Positions 28,566-38,846 are shown, counted from the first letter of the stretch. The stretch is 64,000 nucleotides of DNA from Pseudomonas marginalis (GCF_024169655.1 NZ_JALJWV010000001.1:253001-317000), one strand, 5' to 3'. The notes: generated by a model from the letters alone, not told the origin. Numbers and translations are program-made.

Positions 28566-29122
28566 GTGCCGTGACCGTCTGGCGCGCCGCGAATTACGTG
28601 CGCATGCCATGGAAAAACGGTGGCGGCAGCACCGAAGAAATCAGCCGTGATGGCGGCCATGGCCTGGAGGGCTTTGGCTGGCGCCTGTCGATTGCCGATA
28701 TCGGCGAGTCGGGCGGGTTTTCCGCCTTCGCCGGTTACCAGCGTGTGATCACGGTGATCAACGGCGCGGGCATGGTCCTGACCGTGGACGGCGAGGAACA
28801 GCGGGGGTTGTTGCCGCTGCAACCGTTCGCGTTCAAGGGTGACAGCCAGGTGTCGTGCCGCCTGATCAGCGGGCCGATCCGCGATTTCAACTTGATCTAT
28901 TCGCCCCAGCGTTTCCAGGCGCGGTTGCAGTGGGTGGATGGGGTGCAGCGTTTTTTCAGTACGGCGCAGACGGTGCTGGTGTTCAGCGTGGCGGATGAGG
29001 TGACGGTGCTCGGCCAGGTGCTGGGCCATCATGATTGCCTGCAGGTGGACGCTAATACCGGCTTGCTGGATATCTCGGTCACGGGCCGCTGCTGCATCAT
29101 CGAACTGACCGCACGCGGTTAA
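28562..29122 (+). CDS. hutD: HutD family protein
   Basis: The 186-residue product is a cupin-like protein of the HutD/Ves family: VWRAANYVRMPWKNGGGSTEEISRD at the N-terminus, then FGWRLSIADIGESGGFSAFAGYQRVITVINGAGM and CRLISGPIRDFNLIY. In P. fluorescens HutD has been proposed to act as a governor that sets an upper limit of hut activity by binding a pathway intermediate. Translation is coupled to hutC through the ATGA overlap. Confidence 0.93.
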   Translation: MSAVTVWRAANYVRMPWKNGGGSTEEISRDGGHGLEGFGWRLSIADIGESGGFSAFAGYQRVITVINGAGMVLTVDGEEQRGLLPLQPFAFKGDSQVSCRLISGPIRDFNLIYSPQRFQARLQWVDGVQRFFSTAQTVLVFSVADEVTVLGQVLGHHDCLQVDANTGLLDISVTGRCCIIELTARG

Positions 29123-29124
29123 AA

Positions 29125-29217
29125 AATGTGGGAGGGGGCTTGCCCCCGATAGCAGTGGGTCAGCTACAGATAAGCTGACTGGTCCACCGCTATCGGGGGC
29201 AAGCCCCCTCCCACATT
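29125..29217. repeat. REP pair (type 1)
   Basis: Inverted pair of the GTGGGAGGGGGCTTGCCCCC unit between hutD and hutU, directly after the hutD stop. It separates the hutCD unit from the promoter region of hutU. Confidence 0.9.
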
Positions 29218-29423
29218 GTTTCCTCTCTGTTCTTGCGATCTGTTTCCAGCACCCCGCACCACTTTGTTACCGAACGCCCCAGCGTGGCGCAAACCCGCAG
29301 CGTTGCTGTCAAACCTCCTCGCTGCAAACCGTCCTCGCAAGAAATTTCATCAAGCCTCGAAGCCTTAATTTCCAAGGCTCCCACGCGTTCGCCAAAAAAA
29401 TCCCCACGACTCACTCATCAAGT

Positions 29424-29439
29424 TGGCCGCTCGATTGCA
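29424..29439 (+). promoter_or_regulatory. Sigma-54 (-24/-12) promoter of the hutU operon
   Basis: TGGCCGCTCGATTGCA has the invariant GG and GC 10 bases apart and a full TTGCA, but CGC in place of ACG after TGGC. The predicted start is about 29450, inside the HutC operator. Sigma-54 control of hutU with CbrB or NtrC is known in P. fluorescens. Confidence 0.7.
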
Positions 29440-29443
29440 TATG

Positions 29444-29457
29444 CTTGTATGTACAAG
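29444..29457. promoter_or_regulatory. HutC operator at the hutU start site
   Basis: CTTGTATGTACAAG is a perfect 14-base palindrome around the HutC box TGTA-N2-TACA (29446-29455). It covers the predicted +1, so bound HutC would block open-complex formation or escape. Confidence 0.82.
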
Positions 29458-29528
29458 TAAAGGTGTGTGCGTAAGAGTCCACTTTGCACGCATCCAGTTC
29501 GCGCATCGATCGCTGAGGAGTTCTGGTT

Positions 29529-31214
29529 GTGACCGATTTTTCTAACGCTAAGCCTACAAAATACCGTGACGTCGAAATCCGCGCCGCCCGCGGTAACACG
29601 CTCACCGCCAAAAGCTGGCTGACCGAAGCGCCGCTGCGCATGCTGATGAACAACCTTGACCCGCAAGTGGCCGAAAACCCGAAAGAGCTGGTGGTGTACG
29701 GCGGCATCGGTCGTGCGGCGCGCAATTGGGAGTGTTACGACCAGATCGTCGAGAGCCTCACCCATCTGAACGACGACGAAACCCTGCTGGTGCAGTCCGG
29801 CAAACCGGTCGGCGTGTTCAAGACCCACCGCAACGCCCCGCGTGTGCTGATCGCCAACTCCAACCTGGTGCCGCACTGGGCCAGTTGGGAACACTTCAAC
29901 GAACTGGATGCCAAGGGCCTGGCCATGTACGGCCAGATGACCGCCGGCAGTTGGATCTACATCGGCAGCCAGGGCATTGTCCAAGGCACTTACGAAACCT
30001 TCGTCGAGGCCGGTCGCCAGCATTACGACAACAACCTCAAAGGCCGTTGGGTCCTGACCGCCGGCCTCGGCGGTATGGGCGGCGCGCAACCGTTGGCCGC
30101 GACCCTGGCCGGCGCGTGCTCGCTGAACATTGAATGCCAGCAGGTCAGCATCGATTTCCGCCTGAACAGCCGCTATGTCGACGAACAAGCCAGCGACCTC
30201 GACGACGCGCTGGCGCGCATCGCCAAGTACACCCAGGAAGGCAAAGCGATCTCCATCGCCCTGCTGGGCAACGCCGCCGAAATCCTGCCGGAACTGGTCA
30301 AGCGCGGCGTGCGCCCGGACATGGTCACCGACCAGACCAGCGCCCACGACCCTCTCAACGGCTACCTGCCGGCCGGCTGGACCTGGGACGAATACCGCGC
30401 CCGCGCCAAGACCGAACCGGCTGCCGTGATCAAGGCCGCCAAGCAGTCGATGGCCGTTCACGTCAAAGCGATGCTGGACTTCCAGAAACAAGGCATCCCG
30501 ACCTTCGACTACGGCAACAACATCCGTCAGATGGCGCAGGAAGAAGGCGTGGAAAACGCATTCGACTTCCCCGGCTTCGTACCGGCTTACATCCGCCCGC
30601 TGTTCTGCCGTGGCATCGGCCCGTTCCGCTGGGCCGCGCTGTCGGGCGACCCGCAAGACATCTACAAGACCGACGCCAAAGTCAAAGAGCTGATCCCCGA
30701 CGACGCGCACCTGCACAACTGGCTGGACATGGCCCGCGAACGCATCAGCTTCCAGGGCCTGCCGGCGCGTATCTGCTGGGTCGGCCTGGGCCAGCGCGCC
30801 AAGCTGGGCCTGGCGTTCAACGAAATGGTGCGCAGCGGCGAGCTGTCTGCGCCGGTGGTGATCGGCCGCGACCACCTCGACTCCGGCTCGGTGGCCAGCC
30901 CCAACCGTGAAACCGAATCGATGCAGGACGGCTCCGACGCCGTGTCCGACTGGCCGCTGCTCAACGCCTTGCTCAACACTGCCAGCGGTGCGACCTGGGT
31001 TTCGCTGCACCACGGCGGCGGCGTGGGCATGGGCTTCTCGCAGCACTCCGGCATGGTGATTGTCTGCGACGGCACCGACGAAGCGGCCGAGCGCATTGCC
31101 CGCGTGCTGCACAACGATCCGGCCACCGGGGTGATGCGTCACGCCGATGCGGGGTACCAGATCGCGATCGATTGCGCCAAAGAGCAGGGCTTGAACCTGC
31201 CGATGATCAAGTAA
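29529..31214 (+). CDS. hutU: Urocanate hydratase
   Basis: Converts urocanate to imidazolone propionate using tightly bound NAD+. The 561-residue protein carries the NAD-binding segment [20 protein letters not shown], the conserved active-site region including [15 protein letters not shown] and [15 protein letters not shown], and the C-terminal [19 protein letters not shown]. It starts at GTG 29529 ([22 protein letters not shown]) after GAGGAG. It is the first gene of the long hutU-hutG unit. Confidence 0.98.
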   Translation: MTDFSNAKPTKYRDVEIRAARGNTLTAKSWLTEAPLRMLMNNLDPQVAENPKELVVYGGIGRAARNWECYDQIVESLTHLNDDETLLVQSGKPVGVFKTHRNAPRVLIANSNLVPHWASWEHFNELDAKGLAMYGQMTAGSWIYIGSQGIVQGTYETFVEAGRQHYDNNLKGRWVLTAGLGGMGGAQPLAATLAGACSLNIECQQVSIDFRLNSRYVDEQASDLDDALARIAKYTQEGKAISIALLGNAAEILPELVKRGVRPDMVTDQTSAHDPLNGYLPAGWTWDEYRARAKTEPAAVIKAAKQSMAVHVKAMLDFQKQGIPTFDYGNNIRQMAQEEGVENAFDFPGFVPAYIRPLFCRGIGPFRWAALSGDPQDIYKTDAKVKELIPDDAHLHNWLDMARERISFQGLPARICWVGLGQRAKLGLAFNEMVRSGELSAPVVIGRDHLDSGSVASPNRETESMQDGSDAVSDWPLLNALLNTASGATWVSLHHGGGVGMGFSQHSGMVIVCDGTDEAAERIARVLHNDPATGVMRHADAGYQIAIDCAKEQGLNLPMIK

Positions 31215-31229
31215 CGGCTGGCTCGGTTC

Positions 31230-31318
31230 CTGTGGGAGCTGGCTTGCCTGCGATTGCATCACCGCGGTCTACCCGAAAGACCGCGTCGCCCGCATCGCAG
31301 GCAAGCCAGCTCCCACAG
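31230..31318. repeat. REP pair (type 2)
   Basis: A different palindrome, TGTGGGAGCTGGCTTGCCTGCGAT, in inverted copies around a GC-rich hairpin spacer (GCGGTCTACCCGAAAGACCGC). It lies between hutU and the transporter gene, inside the predicted operon. Confidence 0.85.
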
Positions 31319-31363
31319 AAGAGCAATCAGCACCCAAAACAATCCATCAGAGGTTGAACACCC

Positions 31364-32836
31364 ATGGCTGCAAATGACGCGCGTGCAAGCACCACCCCGT
31401 TGATCGAAAGGCGTTCGATCGACTACATCCCGGAAGCGGAAAGACACGGTCGTCTGTTTAGCCAGTTCACCCTATGGATGGGCGCCAACCTGCAAATCAC
31501 CGCGATTGTCACCGGAGCCTTGGCCGTGGTGCTCGGCGGTGACGTGTTCTGGTCGTTGATCGGTCTGTTGATCGGCCAACTGCTCGGCGGCGGCGTCATG
31601 GCGTTGCATGCGGCGCAAGGGCCGAAACTTGGCCTGCCGCAGATGATCTCCAGCCGGGTACAGTTCGGGGTTTATGGCGCGGCCATCCCGATCGTGCTGG
31701 TGTGTTTGATGTACCTGGGTTTCACCGCCACCGGCACCGTACTTTCCGGTCAGGCGCTGGGCCAGTTGTTCGGTGTCAGCGACAGCGTCGGTATCCTTAT
31801 CTTTGCCAGTGTCATCGTGCTGGTCACGGTGCTCGGCTACCGGGTGATCCACTTCATCGGCCGGGTCGCCAGCGTCATAGGTGTGATTGCCTTTGTCTAC
31901 CTGTTCAGTCGCCTGATGAGCCAGGCCGACATTGGCGCACTCCTGCAAATCCGCCACTTCAGTTGGAGCAGCTTCCTGCTCGCGGTGTCGCTCGCGGCCT
32001 CCTGGCAAATCGCCTTCGGCCCCTACGTGGCGGACTATTCACGCTACCTGCCGAGCCAGACGTCTTCGCTGAAAACCTTCCTGGCGGCTGGCGCGGGTTC
32101 GGTGATTGGCGCACAGGTGGCGATGGTCCTCGGTGTGTTTGCCGCCGCCCTGTCCAACGGGCAATTCGCCGGTCACGAAGTGGCCTACATCGTGGGCCTG
32201 GGCGGTACGGGGGCCACCGCTGCGCTGCTGTACTTCAGCATCGCGTTCGGCAAGGTCACCATCTCCACGCTGAACTCCTACGGCAGTTTCATGTGCATTG
32301 CCACCATCATCAGCGGCTTCCGCGGGCGCCTGGAAGTCACGCGCTTGCAGCGCCTGGCTTTCGTGCTGGCCATCGTCGGTACCGCGACCCTGATCGCGTT
32401 GCTCGGCCAGCACTCGTTCCTCGGTGCGTTCAAGTCGTTCATCCTGTTCCTGCTGGCGTTCTTTACGCCCTGGAGCGCGATCAACCTGGTGGACTACTAC
32501 TGCATCACCCGCGAGCGTTATGACGTGACCGCGCTGGCCGATCCGAACGGGCGCTACGGGCGTTGGAACCTGCTCGGTATCAGCGTCTATGTGTTCGGCG
32601 TGCTGGTGCAATTGCCGTTCATCTCCACCAAGTTCTACACCGGTCCGCTGGTGGCCGCCCTGGGTGATGTGGATATTTCCTGGATCATCGGTCTGATAAT
32701 TCCCGCAGCCATGTACTACGTATGTGCGAAAAAATGGCACAGCGCCGTGCCCGATCAACTGATTCTGCCGCTCGAGCAGAACAGTGCGGTACCCCCTGCA
32801 ACGAGCGGGGCCGGTCGCGCTGCGGCGCAGGCCTGA
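31364..32836 (+). CDS. hutTu: NCS1-family permease, probable urocanate transporter HutTu
   Basis: Cation-coupled transporter of the cytosine/purine permease (NCS1) family. The 490-residue product has about 12 membrane helices. It shows the family segments FTLWMGANLQITAIVTGALAVVLGGD, LGLPQMISSRVQFGVYG, SWQIAFGPYVADYSRYLP and FFTPWSAINLVDYY. The genetic setting right behind hutU fits HutTu, shown in P. fluorescens SBW25 to take up urocanate. The substrate is inferred from position and not readable from motifs. Confidence 0.8.
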   Translation: MAANDARASTTPLIERRSIDYIPEAERHGRLFSQFTLWMGANLQITAIVTGALAVVLGGDVFWSLIGLLIGQLLGGGVMALHAAQGPKLGLPQMISSRVQFGVYGAAIPIVLVCLMYLGFTATGTVLSGQALGQLFGVSDSVGILIFASVIVLVTVLGYRVIHFIGRVASVIGVIAFVYLFSRLMSQADIGALLQIRHFSWSSFLLAVSLAASWQIAFGPYVADYSRYLPSQTSSLKTFLAAGAGSVIGAQVAMVLGVFAAALSNGQFAGHEVAYIVGLGGTGATAALLYFSIAFGKVTISTLNSYGSFMCIATIISGFRGRLEVTRLQRLAFVLAIVGTATLIALLGQHSFLGAFKSFILFLLAFFTPWSAINLVDYYCITRERYDVTALADPNGRYGRWNLLGISVYVFGVLVQLPFISTKFYTGPLVAALGDVDISWIIGLIIPAAMYYVCAKKWHSAVPDQLILPLEQNSAVPPATSGAGRAAAQA

Positions 32837-32904
32837 TTGGATGTGGACCGGGCAGGATGCCTCTTGACTGCCGTAAGCCAATTCATGATTAGGAGCGTCA
32901 CACA

Positions 32905-33870
32905 ATGAAATCGAACAAGACCCTGCTGACCACATTGCTTTCCCTGGGCTTGCTGGCAAGCACCGGCGCCCAGGCGGCCGGTTGGTGCGAGTCCGGTAAA
33001 CCGGTGAAATTCGCCGGCCTGAACTGGGAAAGCGGCATGTTGCTCACCGACATCCTGCAAACCGTTCTGGAAAAGGGCTACGACTGCAAAACCGACAGCC
33101 TGCCGGGCAATTCCATCACCATGGAAAACGCCCTGAGCAGCAACGACATTCAAGTGTTTGCCGAAGAGTGGGTCGGTCGCAGCGAGGTGTGGAACAAGGC
33201 CGAGAAGGCCGGCAAGGTCGTCGGCGTCGGCGCGCCGGTGGTGGGGGCGATCGAAGGTTGGTACGTGCCGCGTTACGTGATCGAAGGCGATGCCAAGCGC
33301 AAGCTGGAGCCCAAGGCGCCGGACCTGAAGAACATCGCCGATCTGGCCAAGTACGCCGCCGTGTTCAAGGACCAGGAAGAACCGTCCAAAGGCCGTTTCT
33401 ATAACTGCCCGGCCGGTTGGACCTGCGAGCTGGACAACAGCGCGATGCTCAAGAGCTACGGCCTGGAAAGCACCTACACCAACTTCCGCCCCGGCACCGG
33501 CCCGGCGCTGGATGCGGCTGTGCTGTCGAGCTACAAGCGCGGCGAGCCGATCCTGTTCTACTACTGGTCGCCAACGCCGCTGATGGGCCAGGTCGATTTG
33601 GTCAAGCTGGAAGAAAAACCCGGCGTGGATAAAAGCGTGAGCATCAAGGTCGGCCTGTCCAAGACCTTCCACGAGCAAGCGCCGGAACTGGTGGCCATGC
33701 TGGAAAAGGTCAACCTGCCGATCGACCTGCTGAACCAGAACCTCGGTCGCATGGCCAAAGAGCGTATCGAATCACCGAAATTGGCGCAGCTATTCCTCAA
33801 GGAACACCCTGAAGTCTGGCACGCCTGGGTGAGCGACGACGCTGCCAAGAAAATCGACGCGGCCTTGTAG
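32905..33870 (+). CDS. hutX: Histidine ABC transporter, substrate-binding protein HutX
   Basis: Periplasmic binding protein of the OpuAC (glycine-betaine/proline-like) type. The 321-residue product has a signal peptide (about 1-26, ending TGAQA) and the family segments VKFAGLNWESGMLLTDILQTVLEKGY, EEWVGRSEVW and RRGEPILFYYWSPTPLMG-like (here YKRGEPILFYYWSPTPLMGQ). It carries internal cysteines (GWCESG, YDCKT, YNCPAGWTCEL), likely two disulfides. It is followed by permease and ATPase genes, and the whole system lies within the hut operon, so histidine is the likely cargo. Confidence 0.92.
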   Translation: MKSNKTLLTTLLSLGLLASTGAQAAGWCESGKPVKFAGLNWESGMLLTDILQTVLEKGYDCKTDSLPGNSITMENALSSNDIQVFAEEWVGRSEVWNKAEKAGKVVGVGAPVVGAIEGWYVPRYVIEGDAKRKLEPKAPDLKNIADLAKYAAVFKDQEEPSKGRFYNCPAGWTCELDNSAMLKSYGLESTYTNFRPGTGPALDAAVLSSYKRGEPILFYYWSPTPLMGQVDLVKLEEKPGVDKSVSIKVGLSKTFHEQAPELVAMLEKVNLPIDLLNQNLGRMAKERIESPKLAQLFLKEHPEVWHAWVSDDAAKKIDAAL

Positions 33871-33941
33871 GTCATGCGTACCCGGCTACCCTGAGGGGCA
33901 GCCGGGCGCCTGGCCACAACCCACTGGATCGAGAGCACGCT

Positions 33942-34793
33942 ATGTTTCCTGAGAGTTTTACGTTTTCCATTGCCAACTGGGTCAACGGTTGGGTGGATTC
34001 GCTGGTGACCCACTACGGCGATGTGTTCCGGCACATCTCCGACACCCTGCTATGGGCCATCGTCAACCTGGAAGGCCTGCTGCGCGCCGCGCCCTGGTGG
34101 CTGATGCTGGGCATCGTCGGCGCGGTGGCCTGGCATGCCACGCGCAAGGTGGTGACCACGGCAGTGATCGTCGGCCTGTTGTTCCTGGTCGGCGCGGTCG
34201 GCCTGTGGGACAAACTGATGCAGACCCTGGCCCTGATGCTGGTCGCCACGCTGATTTCGGTGCTGATCGGCATTCCGCTGGGCATCTTGTCGGCGCGCAG
34301 CAATCGCCTGCGCTCGGTGCTGATGCCGCTGCTCGACATCATGCAAACCATGCCCAGCTTCGTGTACCTGATCCCGGTGTTGATGCTGTTCGGCCTGGGC
34401 AAGGTGCCGGCGATTTTCGCCACGGTGATCTACGCCGCGCCGCCGCTGATCCGCCTGACCGACCTGGGCATTCGCCAGGTCGACGGCGAAGTCATGGAAG
34501 CCATCAACGCCTTCGGCGCCAACCGCTGGCAACAGCTGTTCGGCGTGCAACTGCCGCTGGCGCTGCCGAGCATCATGGCCGGCATCAACCAGACCACCAT
34601 GATGGCGTTGTCGATGGTGGTGATCGCCTCGATGATCGGCGCCCGTGGCCTGGGCGAAGATGTCCTTGTCGGCATCCAGACCCTCAACGTCGGCCGCGGC
34701 CTTGAAGCCGGGCTGGCCATCGTGATTCTCGCCGTGGTCATCGACCGCATTACCCAGGCCTATGGCCGTCCACGGCATGAGGCGAGCAAATGA
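33942..34793 (+). CDS. hutW: Histidine ABC transporter permease HutW
   Basis: Inner-membrane permease of the proline/glycine-betaine class. The 283-residue protein has about six to seven membrane helices and the EAA-loop segment [34 protein letters not shown]. The transport core [23 protein letters not shown] and [20 protein letters not shown] is conserved. It overlaps hutV by 4 bases (ATGA). Confidence 0.93.
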   Translation: MFPESFTFSIANWVNGWVDSLVTHYGDVFRHISDTLLWAIVNLEGLLRAAPWWLMLGIVGAVAWHATRKVVTTAVIVGLLFLVGAVGLWDKLMQTLALMLVATLISVLIGIPLGILSARSNRLRSVLMPLLDIMQTMPSFVYLIPVLMLFGLGKVPAIFATVIYAAPPLIRLTDLGIRQVDGEVMEAINAFGANRWQQLFGVQLPLALPSIMAGINQTTMMALSMVVIASMIGARGLGEDVLVGIQTLNVGRGLEAGLAIVILAVVIDRITQAYGRPRHEASK

Positions 34794-35614
34794 CGACGGT
34801 CAGCAAAATCGAAGTGAAAAACGTCTTCAAGATCTTCGGCAACCGCGCCAAAGACGCGCTGGCGCTGATCGGCCAGGGCAAGACCAAGGATCAGGTGCTG
34901 GCCGAGACCGGTTGCGTGGTCGGCGTCAACGACCTGTCCCTGAGCGTCGGCACCGGCGAGATCTTCGTGATCATGGGCCTGTCGGGCTCGGGCAAGTCCA
35001 CCCTGGTGCGCCACTTCAACCGCCTGATCGACCCCACCAGCGGCGCGATCCTGGTGGACGGCGAAGATATCCTGCAACTGGACATGGATGCCCTGCGCGA
35101 ATTCCGTCGACACAAGATCAGCATGGTGTTCCAGAGCTTCGGCCTGCTGCCCCACAAGAACGTGCTCGACAACGTCGCCTACGGCCTGAAAGTGCGCGGC
35201 GAAACCAAGCAAGTGTGCAGCGAGCGCGCGCTGCACTGGATCGACACCGTGGGCCTCAAAGGCTATGAAAACAAATACCCGCACCAGCTCTCCGGCGGCA
35301 TGCGCCAACGGGTCGGCCTGGCCCGCGCCCTCGCGGCGGACACCGACATCATCCTGATGGACGAAGCCTTCAGCGCCCTCGACCCGCTGATCCGCGCCGA
35401 GATGCAGGACCAGTTGCTCGAACTGCAAAAGACCCTGCACAAGACCATCGTGTTCATTACCCACGACCTCGACGAGGCGGTGCGCATTGGCAACCGCATT
35501 GCGATCCTCAAGGACGGCAAGCTGATCCAGGTCGGCACGCCCCGGGAGATCCTGCATTCGCCGGCGGATGAGTATGTGAACCGGTTCGTTCAGCGGCGGG
35601 CGGCGGTGGTCTGA
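34790..35614 (+). CDS. hutV: Histidine ABC transporter ATP-binding protein HutV
   Basis: ATPase of the ProV/OpuAA type. The 274-residue product has Walker [12 protein letters not shown] loop [12 protein letters not shown], signature [15 protein letters not shown], Walker [14 protein letters not shown] and switch FITHDLDEA. The N-terminal segment [31 protein letters not shown] is typical of the betaine-type ATPases. The C-terminal CBS domains of ProV are absent, as in the shorter Hut version. It completes the HutXWV importer. Confidence 0.95.
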   Translation: MTTVSKIEVKNVFKIFGNRAKDALALIGQGKTKDQVLAETGCVVGVNDLSLSVGTGEIFVIMGLSGSGKSTLVRHFNRLIDPTSGAILVDGEDILQLDMDALREFRRHKISMVFQSFGLLPHKNVLDNVAYGLKVRGETKQVCSERALHWIDTVGLKGYENKYPHQLSGGMRQRVGLARALAADTDIILMDEAFSALDPLIRAEMQDQLLELQKTLHKTIVFITHDLDEAVRIGNRIAILKDGKLIQVGTPREILHSPADEYVNRFVQRRAAVV

Positions 35615-35643
35615 TCCGGATTATGTGGGGCGGCTGCTGGCCT

Positions 35644-35709
35644 CATCGGGAGCAAGCTCCCTCCCACAGGGGATGCATTCCAAAGGTGGGAGGGAGCTTG
35701 CTCCCGATA
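35644..35709. repeat. REP pair (type 1 variant, outward orientation)
   Basis: Two copies of ATCGGGAGCAAGCTCCCTCCCAC in the outward arrangement around a 22-base spacer. The arms read GGGAGC/GCTCCC in place of GGGGGC/GCCCCC. It lies between hutV and hutH1. Confidence 0.85.
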
Positions 35710-35749
35710 GGGCCAGTAAAGCTGCACAAGAACTCAAGAAGGTATGAAG

Positions 35750-37273
35750 ATGTCCCAGGCAGCAAAAATCATCATCACCAACGCCCCCCTGCGCTGGCAG
35801 GACGTGGTCGCCGTGGCCCGTCACGGCGCGGTGCTCGAACTCTCGGGCCAGGCCTGGGCACGCATCGACAATGCCCAGGCCATCGTGCAGCGCATCGTCA
35901 GCAGCGGCGAGCGCGCCTACGGCGTGAACACCGGCCTGGGCGCGCTGTGCAATGTGTCGCTGGAGGGCGAGCAACTCAGCCAGTTGTCGCGCAACACCCT
36001 GTTGAGCCACGCCTGTGGTGTCGGCCCGGTGCTCAGCGACGAACAGACCCGCGCAATCATCTGCGCGGCGATCGTCAACTACAGCCAGGGCAAATCCGGC
36101 CTGTATCCGCAGGTGGTGCATGCGCTGCTGGCGCTGCTCAATCACGGCATCACGCCGCAAGTGCCGTCCCAGGGTTCGGTGGGTTATTTGACCCACATGG
36201 CCCATGTCGGCGTGGCGTTGCTGGGGATTGGCGACGTGAGCTACCGGGGCCAAATCGTCGCGGCGCAACAGGCCCTGAGCGCAGAAGGGTTACAGCCGGT
36301 GGTGCTCGGCGCCAAGGACGGCCTGTGCCTGGTCAACGGCACGCCGTGCATGACCGGCCTGAGCTGCCTGGCCTTGGCCGATGCCCATCGTCTGTTGCAA
36401 TGGGCCGACGTGATCGGCGCCATGAGTTTCGAGGCCCAGCGCGGCCAGATCGATGCGTTCGACGCCGAAATCCTCGCCCTCAAACCGCACCCCGGCATGC
36501 AGCAGGTCGGCATCAACCTGCGGGCGTTGCTCGACGGCAGTGAAGTGATCGCGAGCAGTAAAGGCGTCCGCACCCAGGATGCCTTGAGCCTGCGTTCGAT
36601 CCCGCAGATCCACGGCGCGGCCCGCGATCAAGTGGAACATGCGACCCGGCAGATCGAGACCGAACTCAACAGCGCCACCGACAACCCGCTGCTGCTCGGC
36701 ACGCCGGACCGCTACCGCGTGGTGTCCCAGGCCAACCCGCACGGGCAGTCCGTGGCGTTGGCCGCGGATATGCTGGCGATTGCCATGGCCGAGATCGGCG
36801 CCGTCGCCGAGCGCCGCCTGGACCGCCTGATCAACCCCCACGTCAGCGGTTTGCCGGCGTTTTTGGTGAGCGACCCGGGGGTCAACTCCGGGATGATGAT
36901 CGTGCAATACGTTGCCGCTTCCTTATGCGCGCAGAACCGCCAGTTGGCGCAGCCGGCGGTGCTCGACAATTTCGTCACCTCGGGCCTGCAGGAAGACCAC
37001 CTGAGCATGGGCACCAACGCCGCGCTCAAGCTGCACCAACTGTTGGCCAACGTGACCCAGATCCTCGCCATCGAGTACCTGCTGGCGGCCCAGGCCTTCG
37101 AGTTTCTCAAGGACCAGCGTTTCGGCGCGGGCACCGACCGCGCCTGGCGCCTGCTGCGTGAGCAGGTCGCGCCTTACGCGCAAGACCGCTGGCTGGCGCC
37201 GGACATCGCGACCGCCGCCGCGCTGCTCAAGCACAGCACTTCGCTGCACCAGACGTTTCCCGAATTGCACTGA
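35750..37273 (+). CDS. hutH1: HAL/PAL-family protein HutH1, lacking the MIO-forming triad
   Basis: The 507-residue product is full length and collinear with histidine ammonia-lyase. However, the Ala-Ser-Gly triad that cyclises to the MIO electrophile is deleted: residues 142-150 read GSVGYLTHM, where histidase has [15 protein letters not shown]. Two other catalytic positions also differ: QDPYSLR reads QDALSLR, losing the tyrosine, and NFHAEP reads NPHGQS. The substrate-loop YGVNTGLG, LSHACG, LVNGTP and the Glu in LQEDHLSM are kept. Deamination by the normal mechanism is thus unlikely. ATG 35750 has AAGAAGG 7 bases upstream; ATG 35744 is possible. True histidase is the next gene. Confidence 0.85.
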   Translation: MSQAAKIIITNAPLRWQDVVAVARHGAVLELSGQAWARIDNAQAIVQRIVSSGERAYGVNTGLGALCNVSLEGEQLSQLSRNTLLSHACGVGPVLSDEQTRAIICAAIVNYSQGKSGLYPQVVHALLALLNHGITPQVPSQGSVGYLTHMAHVGVALLGIGDVSYRGQIVAAQQALSAEGLQPVVLGAKDGLCLVNGTPCMTGLSCLALADAHRLLQWADVIGAMSFEAQRGQIDAFDAEILALKPHPGMQQVGINLRALLDGSEVIASSKGVRTQDALSLRSIPQIHGAARDQVEHATRQIETELNSATDNPLLLGTPDRYRVVSQANPHGQSVALAADMLAIAMAEIGAVAERRLDRLINPHVSGLPAFLVSDPGVNSGMMIVQYVAASLCAQNRQLAQPAVLDNFVTSGLQEDHLSMGTNAALKLHQLLANVTQILAIEYLLAAQAFEFLKDQRFGAGTDRAWRLLREQVAPYAQDRWLAPDIATAAALLKHSTSLHQTFPELH

Positions 37274-37292
37274 ACAATAATTTCCAAGGAGC

Positions 37293-38831
37293 ATGAATGT
37301 GACTGCGCTAACTCTGATTCCAGGCCAACTGAGCCTTGCCCAACTGCGGGCCATCTACCAGCAGCCGGTAACCCTCAGCCTGGATGACAGCGCCACGGCG
37401 CAGATCGAGGCCAGTGTCGCCTGTGTGGAGCAGATTCTCGCCGAGAACCGCACCGCCTATGGCATCAACACCGGTTTCGGCCTGCTGGCCTCGACCCGCA
37501 TCGCCAGCGAAGACCTGGAAAACCTCCAGCGCTCCCTGGTGCTGTCCCACGCCGCCGGTGTCGGTGAGCCGATCAGCGATGCGCTGGTGCGGCTGGTCAT
37601 GGTGCTCAAGGTCAACAGCCTGAGCCGTGGGTTTTCCGGGATTCGCCGCCAGGTGATCGACGCGCTGATCGCGCTGATCAACGCCGAGGTGTACCCGCAT
37701 ATTCCGCTCAAAGGCTCGGTCGGTGCCTCCGGTGACTTGGCGCCCTTGGCCCATATGTCCCTGGTGCTGCTCGGCGAAGGCAAGGCGCGCTACAAAGGTG
37801 AATGGCTGGAGGCGAGCGCCGCGCTGAAAATCGCCGGCCTCGCGCCGCTGACCTTGGCGGCCAAGGAAGGTCTGGCGCTGCTCAACGGCACCCAGGTGTC
37901 CACGGCGTATGCCCTGCGTGGCCTGTTCGAGGGTGAGGATCTGTTCGCCGGCGCTCTCGCGTGTGGCAGCCTCACCGTGGAAGCGGTGCTGGGCTCGCGC
38001 TCGCCGTTCGATCCGCGCATTCACGCCGCGCGCGGCCAGCGTGGGCAGATCGATTCGGCGGCGGCGTACCGTGACCTGCTGGGCGAAAGCAGCCAGGTGT
38101 CGCAGTCGCACCAGAACTGCGACAAGGTGCAAGACCCTTATTCCCTGCGCTGCCAGCCACAAGTCATGGGCGCCTGCCTGACCCAGTTCCGCCAGGCCGC
38201 CGAGGTGCTGGTGATCGAGGCCAACGCGGTGTCGGATAACCCGCTGGTATTCGCCGCCGAAGGTGACGTGATCTCCGGCGGCAATTTCCACGCCGAACCG
38301 GTGGCCATGGCCGCCGACAACATGGCGTTGGCCATCGCTGAAATCGGCTCCCTGAGCGAGCGGCGTATCTCGCTGATGATGGACAAGCACATGTCGCAGC
38401 TGCCGCCGTTCCTGGTGGGCAATGGCGGGGTGAACTCCGGCTTCATGATCGCCCAGGTGACCGCCGCGGCACTCGCCAGCGAAAACAAGGCGCTGGCCCA
38501 TCCCCACAGCGTCGACAGCCTGCCGACCTCGGCCAACCAGGAAGACCATGTGTCGATGGCTCCGGCTGCGGGCAAGCGTTTGTGGGAAATGGCTGAAAAC
38601 GTTCGCGGCATTCTGGCCGTGGAATGGCTGGCGGCGTGCCAGGGCCTGGACCTGCGCGAAGGCCTGAAGACCTCGCCGAAGCTGGAAAAAGCACGCGCTA
38701 CCCTGCGCGGCAAAGTGGCGTTCTACGACAAGGACCGCTTCTTCGCCCCGGACATCATCGCGGCCACTGAACTGCTCGCCAGCCGCTGCCTGAATGAACT
38801 GGTGCCGGCCAAGTTGCTGCCGAGCCTTTGA
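37293..38831 (+). CDS. hutH: Histidine ammonia-lyase
   Basis: Deaminates histidine to urocanate, the first step of the pathway. The 512-residue product has the intact MIO triad Ala145-Ser146-Gly147 in [14 protein letters not shown]. It also keeps the Tyr loop [53 protein letters not shown] and NQEDHVSM. It starts 19 bases after hutH1 with AAGGA before ATG 37293. It is the second (functional) copy, hutH2 in the SBW25 naming. Confidence 0.98.
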   Translation: MNVTALTLIPGQLSLAQLRAIYQQPVTLSLDDSATAQIEASVACVEQILAENRTAYGINTGFGLLASTRIASEDLENLQRSLVLSHAAGVGEPISDALVRLVMVLKVNSLSRGFSGIRRQVIDALIALINAEVYPHIPLKGSVGASGDLAPLAHMSLVLLGEGKARYKGEWLEASAALKIAGLAPLTLAAKEGLALLNGTQVSTAYALRGLFEGEDLFAGALACGSLTVEAVLGSRSPFDPRIHAARGQRGQIDSAAAYRDLLGESSQVSQSHQNCDKVQDPYSLRCQPQVMGACLTQFRQAAEVLVIEANAVSDNPLVFAAEGDVISGGNFHAEPVAMAADNMALAIAEIGSLSERRISLMMDKHMSQLPPFLVGNGGVNSGFMIAQVTAAALASENKALAHPHSVDSLPTSANQEDHVSMAPAAGKRLWEMAENVRGILAVEWLAACQGLDLREGLKTSPKLEKARATLRGKVAFYDKDRFFAPDIIAATELLASRCLNELVPAKLLPSL

Positions 38832-38846
38832 AAAACCCTCCGCCCC

